This document shows, in pieces, positions 26,672 to 36,358 of a DNA stretch of 64,000 nucleotides (the first letter of the stretch is position 1; every line of letters begins with the position of its first letter). The notes below the pieces were generated by a model. That model saw only the letters and a list, made by a program, of their open reading frames with translations, did not search any database and was not told the DNA's origin. This DNA comes from Rhizobium sp. Root1334. GTDB lineage: Bacteria; Pseudomonadota; Alphaproteobacteria; Rhizobiales; Rhizobiaceae. The stretch is from positions 643,268 through 707,267 of the forward strand of contig NZ_LMEY01000023.1 of the NCBI RefSeq assembly GCF_001426665.1, read 5' to 3'. Made by a program: the position numbers and the translations under genes.

Positions 26672-26690
26672 CGGGACCAGTCTCTGTGGA

Positions 26691-26717
26691 AGGCCGGCTC
26701 CTAGTATGGGCCGGCCT
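26691..26717 (+). terminator. Intercistronic hairpin after binding-protein gene
   Basis: AGGCCGGC (26691-26698) pairs with GCCGGCCT (26710-26717). There is no T-run, so it is more likely a transcript-stabilising or attenuating stem than a full terminator. Confidence 0.5.
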
Positions 26718-26788
26718 GAAGCCCGGCCGATTTTGTTCCGGGTTTCGTCACGTCCTCAAAAATACGCGATCCAGGGGAGGGTTGACCT

Positions 26789-27691
26789 ATGACGGGCCAA
26801 GCGAACGCCGGCCGGCCAAACCAGTTGCTGCGCAATCTGCATGCAAAGATTGCCTCAATTCCGATGATACTCACCGCCGTCGTCATCTTTCTCGGCGGCA
26901 CGCTCTGGACGGTGTTTTACTCTTTCACCAATTCCAAGCTCCTGCCGCGGCTTTCCTTCGTCGGGCTTGATCAGTACGAGCGCCTGTGGGCGGCTCCCCG
27001 CTGGCTCGTTTCTATCCAGAATCTGGCCATTTATGGTGTGTTTTCGCTGATTTTCAGTCTTGTCATCGGTTTTCTGCTGGCAGCGCTGATGGATCAGAAG
27101 ATCCGCTTTGAAAACACTTTTCGCACGATCTTTCTCTATCCTTTCGCCTTGTCCTTCATCGTCACCGGCCTTGTCTGGCAGTGGATTCTCAATCCAGAAT
27201 TCGGGATTCAGTCCGTTGTCCGTTCGCTCGGCTGGAGCACTTTCACTTTCGATCCGCTCTATAATCCCAACATCGTCATTTACGGCATCCTGATCGCCGC
27301 GCTCTGGCAGGGCACGGGCCTTGTCATGTGCCTGATGCTCGCTGGCTTGCGCGGCATCGATGAAGACATCTGGAAGGCCGCACGTGTCGACGGCATCCCG
27401 ATGTGGAAGACCTATCTCTTCATCATCATTCCTATGATGCGCGCCGTGTTCATTACCACGCTCGTCATCATCGCCAGCGGTATCGTGCGCGTCTACGATC
27501 TTGTCGTGGCGCAGACCAGCGGCGGTCCGGGCATCTCGTCGGAAGTTCCGGCAAAATATGTCTACGACTACATGTTCCAGGCGCAAAACCTCGGCCAGGG
27601 CTTTGCCGCCTCGACCATGATGCTGATCACCGTCGCCATCATCATCGTCCCCTGGGCCTATCTCGAATTCGGAGGACGCAAGCGTGGCTGA
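26789..27691 (+). CDS. CUT1 ABC transporter permease 1
   Basis: MalF-type inner membrane permease, 300 residues, six predicted membrane segments, first at ILTAVVIFLGGTLWTVFYSF. The EAA loop that docks the ATPase reads AARVDGIPMWKTYLFIIIPMM. Ribosome binding site GGGGAGGG lies at about 26774-26781. Its stop overlaps the GTG of permease 2 by 8 bases. Confidence 0.94.
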   Translation: MTGQANAGRPNQLLRNLHAKIASIPMILTAVVIFLGGTLWTVFYSFTNSKLLPRLSFVGLDQYERLWAAPRWLVSIQNLAIYGVFSLIFSLVIGFLLAALMDQKIRFENTFRTIFLYPFALSFIVTGLVWQWILNPEFGIQSVVRSLGWSTFTFDPLYNPNIVIYGILIAALWQGTGLVMCLMLAGLRGIDEDIWKAARVDGIPMWKTYLFIIIPMMRAVFITTLVIIASGIVRVYDLVVAQTSGGPGISSEVPAKYVYDYMFQAQNLGQGFAASTMMLITVAIIIVPWAYLEFGGRKRG

Positions 27692-28625
27692 GGTCGTAAC
27701 TCTCAACAATCCGTCCGCGAAGGTAAGCAGCGCGACCAAACCGGTTGCAGGGCCTCGGGGCAAGAAACCCCGCCCGCTGCTGTCGCCGCGCAACATCATG
27801 ATCTATGGCGCGCTGCTGTTTGCCGCGGCCTACTACCTGCTGCCGCTCTATGTGATGGTCGTCACCTCACTGAAAGGCATGCCGGAAATCCGGCTGGGCA
27901 ATATCTTTTCGCCGCCGCTGGAAATCACCTTCGAGCCCTGGGTCAAGGCATGGGCAACCGCCTGCACCGGGCTCAATTGCGACGGTCTTTCGCGTGGCTT
28001 CTGGAACTCGGTACGCATCACTATTCCCTCGACCGTCATCTCGATCGCAATCGCCTCGATCAATGGATATGCGCTGGCCAATTGGCGCTTCAAGGGAGCG
28101 GACCTGTTCTTCACGATCCTGATCGTTGGTGCGTTCATCCCTTATCAGGTGATGATCTATCCGATCGTCATCGTTCTGCGCGAAATGGGCCTCTACGGGT
28201 CGCTGACCGGCCTGATCATCGTTCATACGATCTTTGGCATGCCGATCTTGACGCTGCTGTTCCGCAACTACTTCACGGCGCTGCCGGAGGAACTGTTCAA
28301 GGCGGCGCGTGTCGATGGGGCAGGCTTCTGGACGATCTATTTCAAGATCATGCTGCCCATGTCGCTGCCGATCTTCGTGGTGGCGATGATCCTGCAGGTG
28401 ACCGGCATCTGGAACGACTTTCTGTTCGGCGTCGTGTTCACCCGGCCGGAATATTATCCGATGACCGTCCAGCTCAACAATATCGTCAATTCCGTCCAAG
28501 GCGTGAAGGAATACAACGTCAACATGGCGGCAACCATCCTGACCGGTGCCGTGCCGTTGATCGTCTATTTCGTCTCCGGACGGCTTTTCGTCCGTGGCAT
28601 CGCCGCCGGCGCAGTGAAAGGGTGA
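27684..28625 (+). CDS. CUT1 ABC transporter permease 2
   Basis: MalG-type permease, 313 residues. After a ~30-residue basic cytoplasmic N-terminus come six membrane segments; EAA loop [24 protein letters not shown] 27684 follows GGAGG (27671-27675) and overlaps the end of permease 1, so the two are translationally coupled and form a heterodimeric channel. Confidence 0.94.
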   Translation: MAEVVTLNNPSAKVSSATKPVAGPRGKKPRPLLSPRNIMIYGALLFAAAYYLLPLYVMVVTSLKGMPEIRLGNIFSPPLEITFEPWVKAWATACTGLNCDGLSRGFWNSVRITIPSTVISIAIASINGYALANWRFKGADLFFTILIVGAFIPYQVMIYPIVIVLREMGLYGSLTGLIIVHTIFGMPILTLLFRNYFTALPEELFKAARVDGAGFWTIYFKIMLPMSLPIFVVAMILQVTGIWNDFLFGVVFTRPEYYPMTVQLNNIVNSVQGVKEYNVNMAATILTGAVPLIVYFVSGRLFVRGIAAGAVKG

Positions 28626-28629
28626 TTGC

Positions 28630-29715
28630 ATGACCATCAACAGCGTATCGGTCAGGGATCTGTCTTTGAGCTTCGGTGCTGTCACCGTGCTTGAAACTCT
28701 CAATCTCGACGTCAAGGACGGCGAATTCCTGGTTCTTCTGGGATCTTCCGGCTGCGGAAAATCGACCCTTCTCAACTGCATTGCCGGCCTTCTCGATGTT
28801 TCCGACGGCCAGATCTTCATCAAGGACAAGAACGTCACCTGGGAAGAACCGAAGGACCGCGGCATCGGCATGGTGTTCCAGTCCTATGCGCTCTATCCGC
28901 AGATGACGGTGGAGGGCAATCTCTCCTTCGGCCTGAAGGTTGCCAAGCTCTCTCAGGCAGAGATCGACAAGCGCGTGGCGCGGGCCGCAGAAATCCTCCA
29001 GATTCAGCCGTTGTTGAAGCGCAAGCCCTCCGAACTTTCGGGCGGCCAGCGGCAGCGCGTGGCGATTGGCCGGGCACTGGTGCGCGACGTCGATGTCTTC
29101 CTGTTTGACGAGCCCTTGTCCAATCTCGATGCCAAACTGCGCTCCGAACTGCGCGTCGAAATCAAGCGGCTGCATCAGTCGCTGAAGAATACGATGATCT
29201 ACGTCACCCACGACCAGATCGAGGCCCTGACGCTGGCCGACCGGATCGCCGTCATGAAAAGTGGTGTCATCCAGCAGCTTGCCGATCCAATGACGATCTA
29301 CAATTTCCCGGAAAACCTGTTCGTGGCGGGTTTCATCGGTTCGCCGTCGATGAATTTCTTCCGCGGCGAAATCAAGGACAGGGGTGGCCGTAAGGTCGTC
29401 GAGATCAACGGTGTCGATTTCTCGATGGACGCCTATCCGACCCGTGGCCCGCTGGAGGCCGGACGCAAGGTGGTGCTCGGTGTTCGTCCGGAACATGTCA
29501 GGGTCGATGAGCCCGGCGAAGAAATCCATGCCGCCGTCGTTGATATCGAAGAGCCGATGGGAGCCGACAATCTCCTGTGGCTGAAGCTTGCCGGCCAGAC
29601 AATATCGGTGCGCATTGCCGGTGCACGCCGCTATGCACCGGGCAAGGCGGTCAAACTCAGCTTCGATATGTCGATGGCATCTGTCTTCGATGCGGCGACG
29701 GAAAACAGAATTTGA
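28630..29715 (+). CDS. CUT1 ABC transporter ATP-binding protein (UgpC/MsmK type)
   Basis: MalK/UgpC-type ATPase, 361 residues. Walker [10 protein letters not shown] (about residues 38-46), Q-loop [10 protein letters not shown], signature [15 protein letters not shown], Walker [15 protein letters not shown]-loop VTHDQ, and a C-terminal TOBE/OB regulatory domain ([10 protein letters not shown]). It lies 4 bp after permease 2 and energises the same transporter. Confidence 0.95.
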   Translation: MTINSVSVRDLSLSFGAVTVLETLNLDVKDGEFLVLLGSSGCGKSTLLNCIAGLLDVSDGQIFIKDKNVTWEEPKDRGIGMVFQSYALYPQMTVEGNLSFGLKVAKLSQAEIDKRVARAAEILQIQPLLKRKPSELSGGQRQRVAIGRALVRDVDVFLFDEPLSNLDAKLRSELRVEIKRLHQSLKNTMIYVTHDQIEALTLADRIAVMKSGVIQQLADPMTIYNFPENLFVAGFIGSPSMNFFRGEIKDRGGRKVVEINGVDFSMDAYPTRGPLEAGRKVVLGVRPEHVRVDEPGEEIHAAVVDIEEPMGADNLLWLKLAGQTISVRIAGARRYAPGKAVKLSFDMSMASVFDAATENRI

Positions 29716-29812
29716 TCACTGAATCATCGGGATGGCCGCAAGGATGGGTGGCCGTCACGTCCGAATGAATGATGCCGGTACCTGCGGGGCTGGCGGCGAA
29801 TGGATTTCCACA

Positions 29813-32278
29813 ATGTCTGCTCTTGCCTTTTCCGCTCCTGTCACGATCGATCTCTCCGGTGACTGGCGGCTTGCTTCGTCCGACAACAGCCACGCGCTGA
29901 CCATCGCCATTCCCGGCGATGTTCATAGCGCCTTGCAGGCGGCTGGCGTGATCGCCGATCCCTATGCGGGCCGCAATGAGGACGATGTGCAATGGGTGGC
30001 CCACAAGGATTGGGTGCTGGAAAGGCAGTTTCATATTGATGAGGCCGAATTGCCGGGCAACTGGTATCTCGACATCGAAAGCCTCGATACCATCGCCGAC
30101 GTCTATATCAACGACCAACTGGTGCTGAAGGCTGACAACTGCTTCCGGCGCTACCGCCCAGATGCGGGTCCGGCCCTGAAGGCGGGCGAAAACACGTTGC
30201 GCGTTGTCCTCTACTCCTCGATTGCCGCAGGTGCTGAGCGGCAGGCTGCCCAGCCATTCTACATTCCCTATTCGACCGGCAATTCGCCGATTGCCAATGG
30301 CAACATGCTGCGCAAGCCGCAATGCCATTTCGGCTGGGACTGGAACATCGCCATCGCACCGCTCGGCATCTACGGTACGATTGCGCTCAGGAAGCTCGAT
30401 ACGGCCCGTATCGAGCACGTGACGACGCGGCAGGTTCCGCAAGTCGGCGGGGCGATCGATCTTCATGTCACAGTAACTGTGTTTGCCAAGGAGCCCGGTG
30501 TCGCCGGTCTCGATTTCGCACTGGATGAACAGCGCGAGCATCTGGATTGCGCCGTCAATGCCGGTGAAACCCGGATCACCCAGGTCTTTACCGTCGAGAA
30601 TCCGAAACTCTGGTGGCCTGCCGGCAGTGGTGAACAGGCGTTGTCACAGTTGACGGTCGCACTGCAGGGCGAGACCGTTACCCGCCAGATCGGCTTTCGC
30701 ACTGTCGAATTGCTGACCGACAAGGATGCGGCCGGCAGCCGGTTTGCCTTCCGTGTCAACGGTCGGGAAATCTTCTGCCGGGGTGCCAACTGGATCCCGG
30801 CTGATGCGCTGGTTTCCCGCGTCACCCGGGAGGGTGTCGAGGACCTGCTGCAGTCAGCCTTCGATGCCAACATGAACATGATCCGCATCTGGGGCGGCGG
30901 CTTTTACGAACCGGACTGGTTCTACGATCTGTGCGACCGGCTCGGCATTATGGTCTGGCAGGATTTCATGTTCGCCTGCAACCTCTATCCATCGACGCCG
31001 GATTTCCTCGATAATGTCGCCGCCGAGGTCGATTATCAGGTCAAGCGCCTGTCCTCGCATCCCTCGATCGTGCTGTGGTGCGGCGATAACGAACTGGTCG
31101 GCGCGCTGACCTGGTTCGAGGAAAGCCGCAGGGATCGGGACCGTTACCTGGTCTCCTATGACCGGCTGAACCGCGTCATCGAGACCGGCATCAAGACGGC
31201 GGCACCCGAGGCGATCTGGTGGCCGTCGAGCCCGTCGGTCGGGCCGCTGAATTTCGGCGATGCCTGGCATGCCGATGGTTCCGGCGACATGCATTATTGG
31301 TCGGTCTGGCACGAAAACAAGTCGTTTGACAATTACCGCACCGTGCGGCCGCGCTTTTGCTCGGAGTTCGGCTTCCAGTCCTACACCTCGATGCCGGTCG
31401 TGCGGCAATTCGCTGAGCAGAAAGACCTGAACGTCGCGTCTCCGGTGATGGAGGCGCATCAGAAGAATGCCGGTGGCAACGAGCGTATCGCCGCCACCAT
31501 GTTCCGCTATTTCCGCTTCCCGAAGGATTTTTCCAACTTCGTTTATCTGAGCCAGATCCAGCAGGGTTTGGCGATCCGAACGGCGGTCGATTTCTGGCGG
31601 TCGCTGAAGCCACATTGCATGGGCACGCTCTACTGGCAGCTCAACGATACCTGGCCGGTCGCCTCCTGGGCCAGCTTGGACTACGGCGGCAACTGGAAGG
31701 CCATGCACTACATGACCCGCCGGTTCTTTCAACCTGTGGCCGTCGCTGCCATCCCGTCCGATGACGGCAAGAGCATCCGCTTTTCGATGGTCAACGACAC
31801 AGCAGCGCCGGTTACCGTCGAGCTTCAAACCTTCGTCGTCTCGCTCTCGGGCGAAAAGCATCCGCTGATGGCGGCGGCCGGGACCTGCAGTCCCGATCGC
31901 GCCGATACGCTGATGACGATAGCGGCATCGGATATTCCAAAGAACTCTTTGCTGTTCTGGTCCTTCGAGGCCTCGAACGGCATGCGCGGCGAGGGGCATC
32001 ATGTGCAGAGCACTTACAAGGTGCTCGATCTTGAACCCTCCGGTCTCTCCATCTCGGCAATACCGGCTGGCGACGGTTCCTACGGTGTGACCGTCTCGGC
32101 CACCGGTCTTGCTTTGCATGTGATGATCGAGGCCGATGTCGAAGGCCGCTATTCCGACAACGCCTTCGACCTGACGGCGGGTGAGAGCCGTATCATCCGC
32201 TTTACCCCAAGGGAGCCGTTGACCTCTGCACCGGTCTTTACCGGCTACGATCTGCAATCCTGCCAGGGCAATGGATAG
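29813..32278 (+). CDS. Beta-mannosidase, glycoside hydrolase family 2
   Basis: Cleaves non-reducing terminal beta-mannose. 821 residues with the GH2 order: sugar-binding jelly roll (LSGDWRLASSDNSHALTIAI), Ig-like domain, TIM barrel, C-terminal domains. Acid/base Glu427 in CGDNELVG and nucleophile Glu518 in CSEFGFQ are present; NMIRIWGGGFYE and WQDFMFACNLYP are beta-mannosidase signatures. No signal peptide, so it is cytoplasmic and acts on imported di- or oligosaccharides. ATG 29813 is selected because the upstream in-frame sequence is not family-like; the ribosome binding site is weak. Confidence 0.93.
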   Translation: MSALAFSAPVTIDLSGDWRLASSDNSHALTIAIPGDVHSALQAAGVIADPYAGRNEDDVQWVAHKDWVLERQFHIDEAELPGNWYLDIESLDTIADVYINDQLVLKADNCFRRYRPDAGPALKAGENTLRVVLYSSIAAGAERQAAQPFYIPYSTGNSPIANGNMLRKPQCHFGWDWNIAIAPLGIYGTIALRKLDTARIEHVTTRQVPQVGGAIDLHVTVTVFAKEPGVAGLDFALDEQREHLDCAVNAGETRITQVFTVENPKLWWPAGSGEQALSQLTVALQGETVTRQIGFRTVELLTDKDAAGSRFAFRVNGREIFCRGANWIPADALVSRVTREGVEDLLQSAFDANMNMIRIWGGGFYEPDWFYDLCDRLGIMVWQDFMFACNLYPSTPDFLDNVAAEVDYQVKRLSSHPSIVLWCGDNELVGALTWFEESRRDRDRYLVSYDRLNRVIETGIKTAAPEAIWWPSSPSVGPLNFGDAWHADGSGDMHYWSVWHENKSFDNYRTVRPRFCSEFGFQSYTSMPVVRQFAEQKDLNVASPVMEAHQKNAGGNERIAATMFRYFRFPKDFSNFVYLSQIQQGLAIRTAVDFWRSLKPHCMGTLYWQLNDTWPVASWASLDYGGNWKAMHYMTRRFFQPVAVAAIPSDDGKSIRFSMVNDTAAPVTVELQTFVVSLSGEKHPLMAAAGTCSPDRADTLMTIAASDIPKNSLLFWSFEASNGMRGEGHHVQSTYKVLDLEPSGLSISAIPAGDGSYGVTVSATGLALHVMIEADVEGRYSDNAFDLTAGESRIIRFTPREPLTSAPVFTGYDLQSCQGNG

Positions 32279-32287
32279 GAGGCCTCT

Positions 32288-32977
32288 ATGCTACGAAGCG
32301 AAGTCAATGCCATTATCCAACGAAGCGATGTTTTCATGCGCCAGCACGGTTTCGTCCTGCCGCCTTTCGCCTATTGGTCGCCGGAGGAGCTGAAGACCCG
32401 GGTCGGATCGGACACCCCGTCGATCCGCGATACGCGGCTTGGCTGGGATATCACCGACTACGGCAAGGGCCGGTTCAGCGAGTTCGGCCTTGTGCTGTTC
32501 ACCCTGCGCAACGGTTCGGCTGCAGCGCTCGCCCATGGCCGCGGCATGCTTTATGCCGAAAAGCTGATGATTACTGCAAAAGATCAGGTCAATCCGCTGC
32601 ATCGGCATGCGGTCAAGACCGAGGACATCATCAATCGCGGTGGCGGCACGCTGGTGCTGCAGATGTACAATTCGCTGCCGGATGGCAATGTCGATGAAAC
32701 CAGCGACGTCGTGGTTGCCACCGACGCCCGCCTGCGCACGCTGAAGGCAGGCGCTCTCTTGAAACTGTCGCCCGGCGAAAGCGTCACGCTTTTGCCCGGC
32801 AATTGGCACGCCTTCTGGGCGGAGGACGCAGACGTATTGATGGGGGAGGTTTCCACCGTCAACGACGATCTGACTGACAATTATTTCCGCGAGCCCGTCG
32901 GCCGCTTTTCCGCCATCCAGGAAGATACCAAACCGAGCCATCTCTTGGTGTCTGACTATGACACCTGGCTCTCATAA
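32288..32977 (+). CDS. D-lyxose/D-mannose isomerase (cupin type)
   Basis: Cupin-fold isomerase of the D-lyxose ketol-isomerase family, 229 residues. Metal ligands in HRHAVKTED are His105, His107 and Glu112 (with Lys110), and His174 in GNWHAFWAED completes the site. Members interconvert D-lyxose/D-xylulose and often D-mannose/D-fructose. Directly after the beta-mannosidase (9-bp gap), its likely job is turning released mannose into fructose; this assignment is inferred from context. Confidence 0.88.
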   Translation: MLRSEVNAIIQRSDVFMRQHGFVLPPFAYWSPEELKTRVGSDTPSIRDTRLGWDITDYGKGRFSEFGLVLFTLRNGSAAALAHGRGMLYAEKLMITAKDQVNPLHRHAVKTEDIINRGGGTLVLQMYNSLPDGNVDETSDVVVATDARLRTLKAGALLKLSPGESVTLLPGNWHAFWAEDADVLMGEVSTVNDDLTDNYFREPVGRFSAIQEDTKPSHLLVSDYDTWLS

Positions 32978-32999
32978 TCGATCCCAAGGAGGAATTTCC

Positions 33000-33761
33000 A
33001 TGCAGACCGTCAGCTTCCAGCTTTACAGCGCCCGCAATTTCCCGCCGCTTGCCGATGTCCTGAAAACAGTCGGCGCTGCCGGCTATAAGCAGGTCGAAGG
33101 ATATGGCGCGCTCTACGCCGCACTCGACGATGCGGCCCTTGCCGCGCTGAAAGCCGACATGGACAAAAGTGGCGTAACGATGCCGTCCGCGCATTTCAGC
33201 CTTGATCTGCTCGAGACCGATCCGGCGCGCGCGCTGCACATCGCCAAGACGCTCGGCATCAAGTCGATCTATTGCCCGCATATCACCGTCGAACAGCGTC
33301 CAACCGACGCGAACGGCTGGAAAGCTTTTGGCGCACGCCTGGAAAAAGCCGGCAAGCCGTTCCGTGATGCCGGTCTCGATTTCGGCTGGCACAACCATGA
33401 TTTTGAGTTCGTGGCGCTGCCGGACGGATCGATCCCGCAGGACCATATCTTTGCCGGTGGACCGAACCTCTCTTGGGAAGCGGACATTGCCTGGGTCATC
33501 CGTGGCGGTGCCGATCCCTTTGCCTGGATCGAGAAATACGGCAAGCGCATCACGGCCGTGCACGTCAAGGATATCGCCAAGGCTGGCGAAAATGCCGATC
33601 AGGATGGCTGGGCCGATGTCGGCCACGGCACCGTTGAATGGGCAAGATTGTTCAAGGCGCTGTCTGCGACGCCTGCCAAATACTACATCGTCGAGCACGA
33701 CAATCCCAAGGACTACAAGGCGACGGCCGAGCGTTCGATCGCGTCGATCAAGACCTACTGA
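33000..33761 (+). CDS. Sugar phosphate isomerase/epimerase family protein (TIM barrel)
   Basis: Xylose-isomerase-like TIM barrel (IolE/IolI superfamily), 253 residues from ATG 33000, which follows AAGGAGG (32986-32992). Blocks GWHNHDFEF, WEADIAWVIRGGADPF and YYIVEHDNPKD supply typical His, Asp and Glu metal ligands. The substrate is not evident; with the following Gfo/Idh/MocA enzyme it could process oxidised or keto sugars. Confidence 0.88.
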   Translation: MQTVSFQLYSARNFPPLADVLKTVGAAGYKQVEGYGALYAALDDAALAALKADMDKSGVTMPSAHFSLDLLETDPARALHIAKTLGIKSIYCPHITVEQRPTDANGWKAFGARLEKAGKPFRDAGLDFGWHNHDFEFVALPDGSIPQDHIFAGGPNLSWEADIAWVIRGGADPFAWIEKYGKRITAVHVKDIAKAGENADQDGWADVGHGTVEWARLFKALSATPAKYYIVEHDNPKDYKATAERSIASIKTY

Positions 33762-33776
33762 AAGAAAGACAGCACC

Positions 33777-34919
33777 ATGACACGAGAACTTGGCGTCGGC
33801 ATCATCGGATGCGGCAACATCTCCACCACCTATTTTAAGCTTTCTCCGCTCTTCAAGGGCATCAAGGTCATCGCCTGTGCCGATATCAACCCGGCCGCCG
33901 CAGAAACACGCGCGTCAGAATATGACGTCAAGGCGCAGACCATCGAGGAGCTGCTGGCCAATCCGGAGATCGACATCGTCGTCAACCTGACGATCCCGGA
34001 CGCGCATTTCCCGGTTTCCAAGATGATCCTCGAAGCTGGAAAACACGTCTATTCGGAAAAGCCGCTCGTCCTTTCGCTGGAGCAGGGCGAGCAGCTGCGC
34101 GGTATTGCCACCGCCAACAACCTCAAGGTCGGCTGCGCCCCGGATACGTTCCTCGGTGGTGCCCATCAGCTGGCGCGTGACTATATCGACCAGGGCAAAA
34201 TCGGCCGCGTTACATCCGGCACTTGCCATGTGCTCAGCCCCGGAATGGAGATGTGGCATCCCAACCCGGATTTCTTCTTCCTTCCCGGCGGCGGCCCGAT
34301 CCTCGATCTTGGCCCCTATTACATCGCCAACCTCATCAACCTCATAGGTCCGGTCAAACGCGTGGCGGCCCTGACCTCGATGGCCAATCCGACACGCACG
34401 ATCACCAGCGAGCCGCGCAAGGGCGAGGTCATTCCGGTCAAGACCCCGACCAATATTCACGCGCTGCTCGAGTTCCAGAACGGCGCCACGATTACCTTGT
34501 CGGCAAGCTGGGATGTCTGGTCGCACAACCATGCCAATATGGAGCTTTACGGCACCGAAGGCTCACTGTTCGTCCCGGACCCGAATTTCTTCGGTGGCAC
34601 GGTCTCGGCCAGCGGCCGCGACAAGGATATCCAGCCGCTGGAAACTTGGGACCATCCCTTCGGTGTGCCCAATCAGGAGCACAAGCAGGGCATGATGGCC
34701 AACTACCGGACCGCCGGTCTCGCCGACATGGCGAATGCCATTCTTGAAGGCCGCGACGCGCGCTGCTCGCTGGAGAGGGCTTTGCACGGCGTCGATGTTA
34801 TGGTCTCGATCCTGAAATCGGGCGAAGAGAGCCGGTTTGTCGAGCTGACAACGACCTGCACCCAGCCGAAGGCGCTCGGGATCGAGGAGGCGAAGGCGCT
34901 GCTTCGGGATGCCGGGTAG
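33777..34919 (+). CDS. Gfo/Idh/MocA-family oxidoreductase
   Basis: NAD(P)-dependent sugar dehydrogenase family, 380 residues. N-terminal Rossmann motif VGIIGCGNIS (about residues 6-15), the conserved YSEKPLVLS with the catalytic Lys, and the C-terminal alpha/beta domain with GGGPILDLGPYYI. Located 15 bp after the TIM-barrel gene; such pairs often oxidise and isomerise unusual sugars or inositols. The exact substrate is unknown. A hairpin follows, so this ends the mannoside operon. Confidence 0.92.
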   Translation: MTRELGVGIIGCGNISTTYFKLSPLFKGIKVIACADINPAAAETRASEYDVKAQTIEELLANPEIDIVVNLTIPDAHFPVSKMILEAGKHVYSEKPLVLSLEQGEQLRGIATANNLKVGCAPDTFLGGAHQLARDYIDQGKIGRVTSGTCHVLSPGMEMWHPNPDFFFLPGGGPILDLGPYYIANLINLIGPVKRVAALTSMANPTRTITSEPRKGEVIPVKTPTNIHALLEFQNGATITLSASWDVWSHNHANMELYGTEGSLFVPDPNFFGGTVSASGRDKDIQPLETWDHPFGVPNQEHKQGMMANYRTAGLADMANAILEGRDARCSLERALHGVDVMVSILKSGEESRFVELTTTCTQPKALGIEEAKALLRDAG

Positions 34920-34936
34920 ATACGAGACTGATCAGA

Positions 34937-34965
34937 GTGTTGGCAGCGAGATGCGCTGCCAACAC
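34937..34965 (+). terminator. Hairpin ending the mannoside operon
   Basis: A 12-bp perfect stem: GTGTTGGCAGCG (34937-34948) with CGCTGCCAACAC (34954-34965), loop of 5 bases. No T-run is seen. Confidence 0.55.
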
Positions 34966-35105
34966 CGCGCTCTAATGTTGCGCAAGTCCCTGTACGGGGC
35001 TGTTTGCGTCCAATCCGGTCACAGACGGTTCTTTTTGCAAGGGCGGGTTAAGTTCGTCGTAAGACCATGCACGTATAAACCAGAAGTGCAATCTGGGATG
35101 TATGT

Positions 35106-36179
35106 ATGCGTATCGAGACACTGTTTTGGGGTGCCGTTGTCGTCGCTAGTTGTGCTGTCCTCATCCACCGCTATATCGGCAGGCGGACACATAACCAATT
35201 CCTGCTGAAGGCACCTGATGCCTACGAGGTCATCCGGACAAAATTCGTCTCCGGTGCCCGTGCGGCTTCACATGGCGACGATGTCGAGCTTGGCATGTTG
35301 ACCGCCATTGAAACCTTCACTGAAACGAGGAGGGGAAACGCACCTCCGGTCTTTGCCGATCTCTCCAAGCGCGAGAAGCGGTTTGTCGAACTTGTTCATC
35401 TCACGGCAGCGCTGCCTGACCCGGAGTTTAAGCGCATGCTCCGGCGCCTTACAAAAGCGGAACAGCAAACGTTTGGGCCGCTACGCGGCCTTTCGCATTC
35501 AGCACAACCTCTTCAGTCCCGTATTCAGAGTATGCGAGAGCGGCTTGAGATGCCCAGGAATCCGCAGACCGGGCAAAAACCTGTCGCTGAAGCGAACCAC
35601 GGCACGGATCAACTTTCCCCGCGATTTGATTCCATGCCGATCTCCAGCGTTGTCGAATGGCTGAAGATGGAAGCCCCGCGCGATCCGGACATGTGGCACC
35701 TGCTAACGAACCTGAACTGGGACTATGAAGAGATTTTTGACATTCTCGCGTGGGTCGTCAGTCAGCCGGAATGCGATGCGTCCACGGCGATTGTCATTCT
35801 CCACCTCATGAATGCTGATGTCACGATGGAACAGGCTTCCGGAGGGAAACGATGGAGCACATCCTCCGATTTTGATCCATCAACAAGTGCGCAGGTGAAG
35901 CTTCTCGCCATGATCGGTAGACGATCGGAAGACGATAGCTTTGTGCGTCACGAGTTGGCGCCAGACCCGCTCAGCAGCGGTGAGAACAATAGCGCGCTTC
36001 TTGCGATGATGATGGACGAAAAACAGAGGATAGAGGCGGAGGACCGAAATGTGCCTTTTCCGCTGCCGGTCAAACTGTTGTCGAAGCCGGTCCTCACAAC
36101 CGGCCGCCTGCCGCGCACGGACTTTCAAGTCAACGACGATCGGCTTTACTGGCCAGAGGCTATGAAGACGGCCGGTTAA
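35106..36179 (+). CDS. Membrane-anchored protein with DUF4274-like segment, unknown function
   Basis: 357 residues. A single N-terminal hydrophobic helix (LFWGAVVVASCAVLIHRYIG, about residues 6-25) anchors a soluble region. Residues about 196-236 (MWHLLTNLNWDYEEIFDILAWVVSQ, then PECDASTAIVIL) resemble the DUF4274 helical repeat found in immunity-like and uncharacterised proteins; this similarity is from memory. The remainder is low in recognisable motifs. The start is the ATG at 35106. Isolated between other operons; base composition is slightly less GC-rich than neighbours, hinting at acquisition. Confidence 0.7.
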   Translation: MRIETLFWGAVVVASCAVLIHRYIGRRTHNQFLLKAPDAYEVIRTKFVSGARAASHGDDVELGMLTAIETFTETRRGNAPPVFADLSKREKRFVELVHLTAALPDPEFKRMLRRLTKAEQQTFGPLRGLSHSAQPLQSRIQSMRERLEMPRNPQTGQKPVAEANHGTDQLSPRFDSMPISSVVEWLKMEAPRDPDMWHLLTNLNWDYEEIFDILAWVVSQPECDASTAIVILHLMNADVTMEQASGGKRWSTSSDFDPSTSAQVKLLAMIGRRSEDDSFVRHELAPDPLSSGENNSALLAMMMDEKQRIEAEDRNVPFPLPVKLLSKPVLTTGRLPRTDFQVNDDRLYWPEAMKTAG

Positions 36180-36358
36180 TCACCGATCGAACGTGCGTCT
36201 TGAAACTGTGCGCAACGGCCTGATTACCGATTTCGATTCTCCTGCTTATGCGCTAGAGCTTAACTCTATCAGGTTTCCGTGGTGCGCTCCGGAAACCTTT
36301 CTGTTTATGGGGTGGCGGAACCCTTCCGTCACTGAGACCCGATCGCGGAGGTACAACA

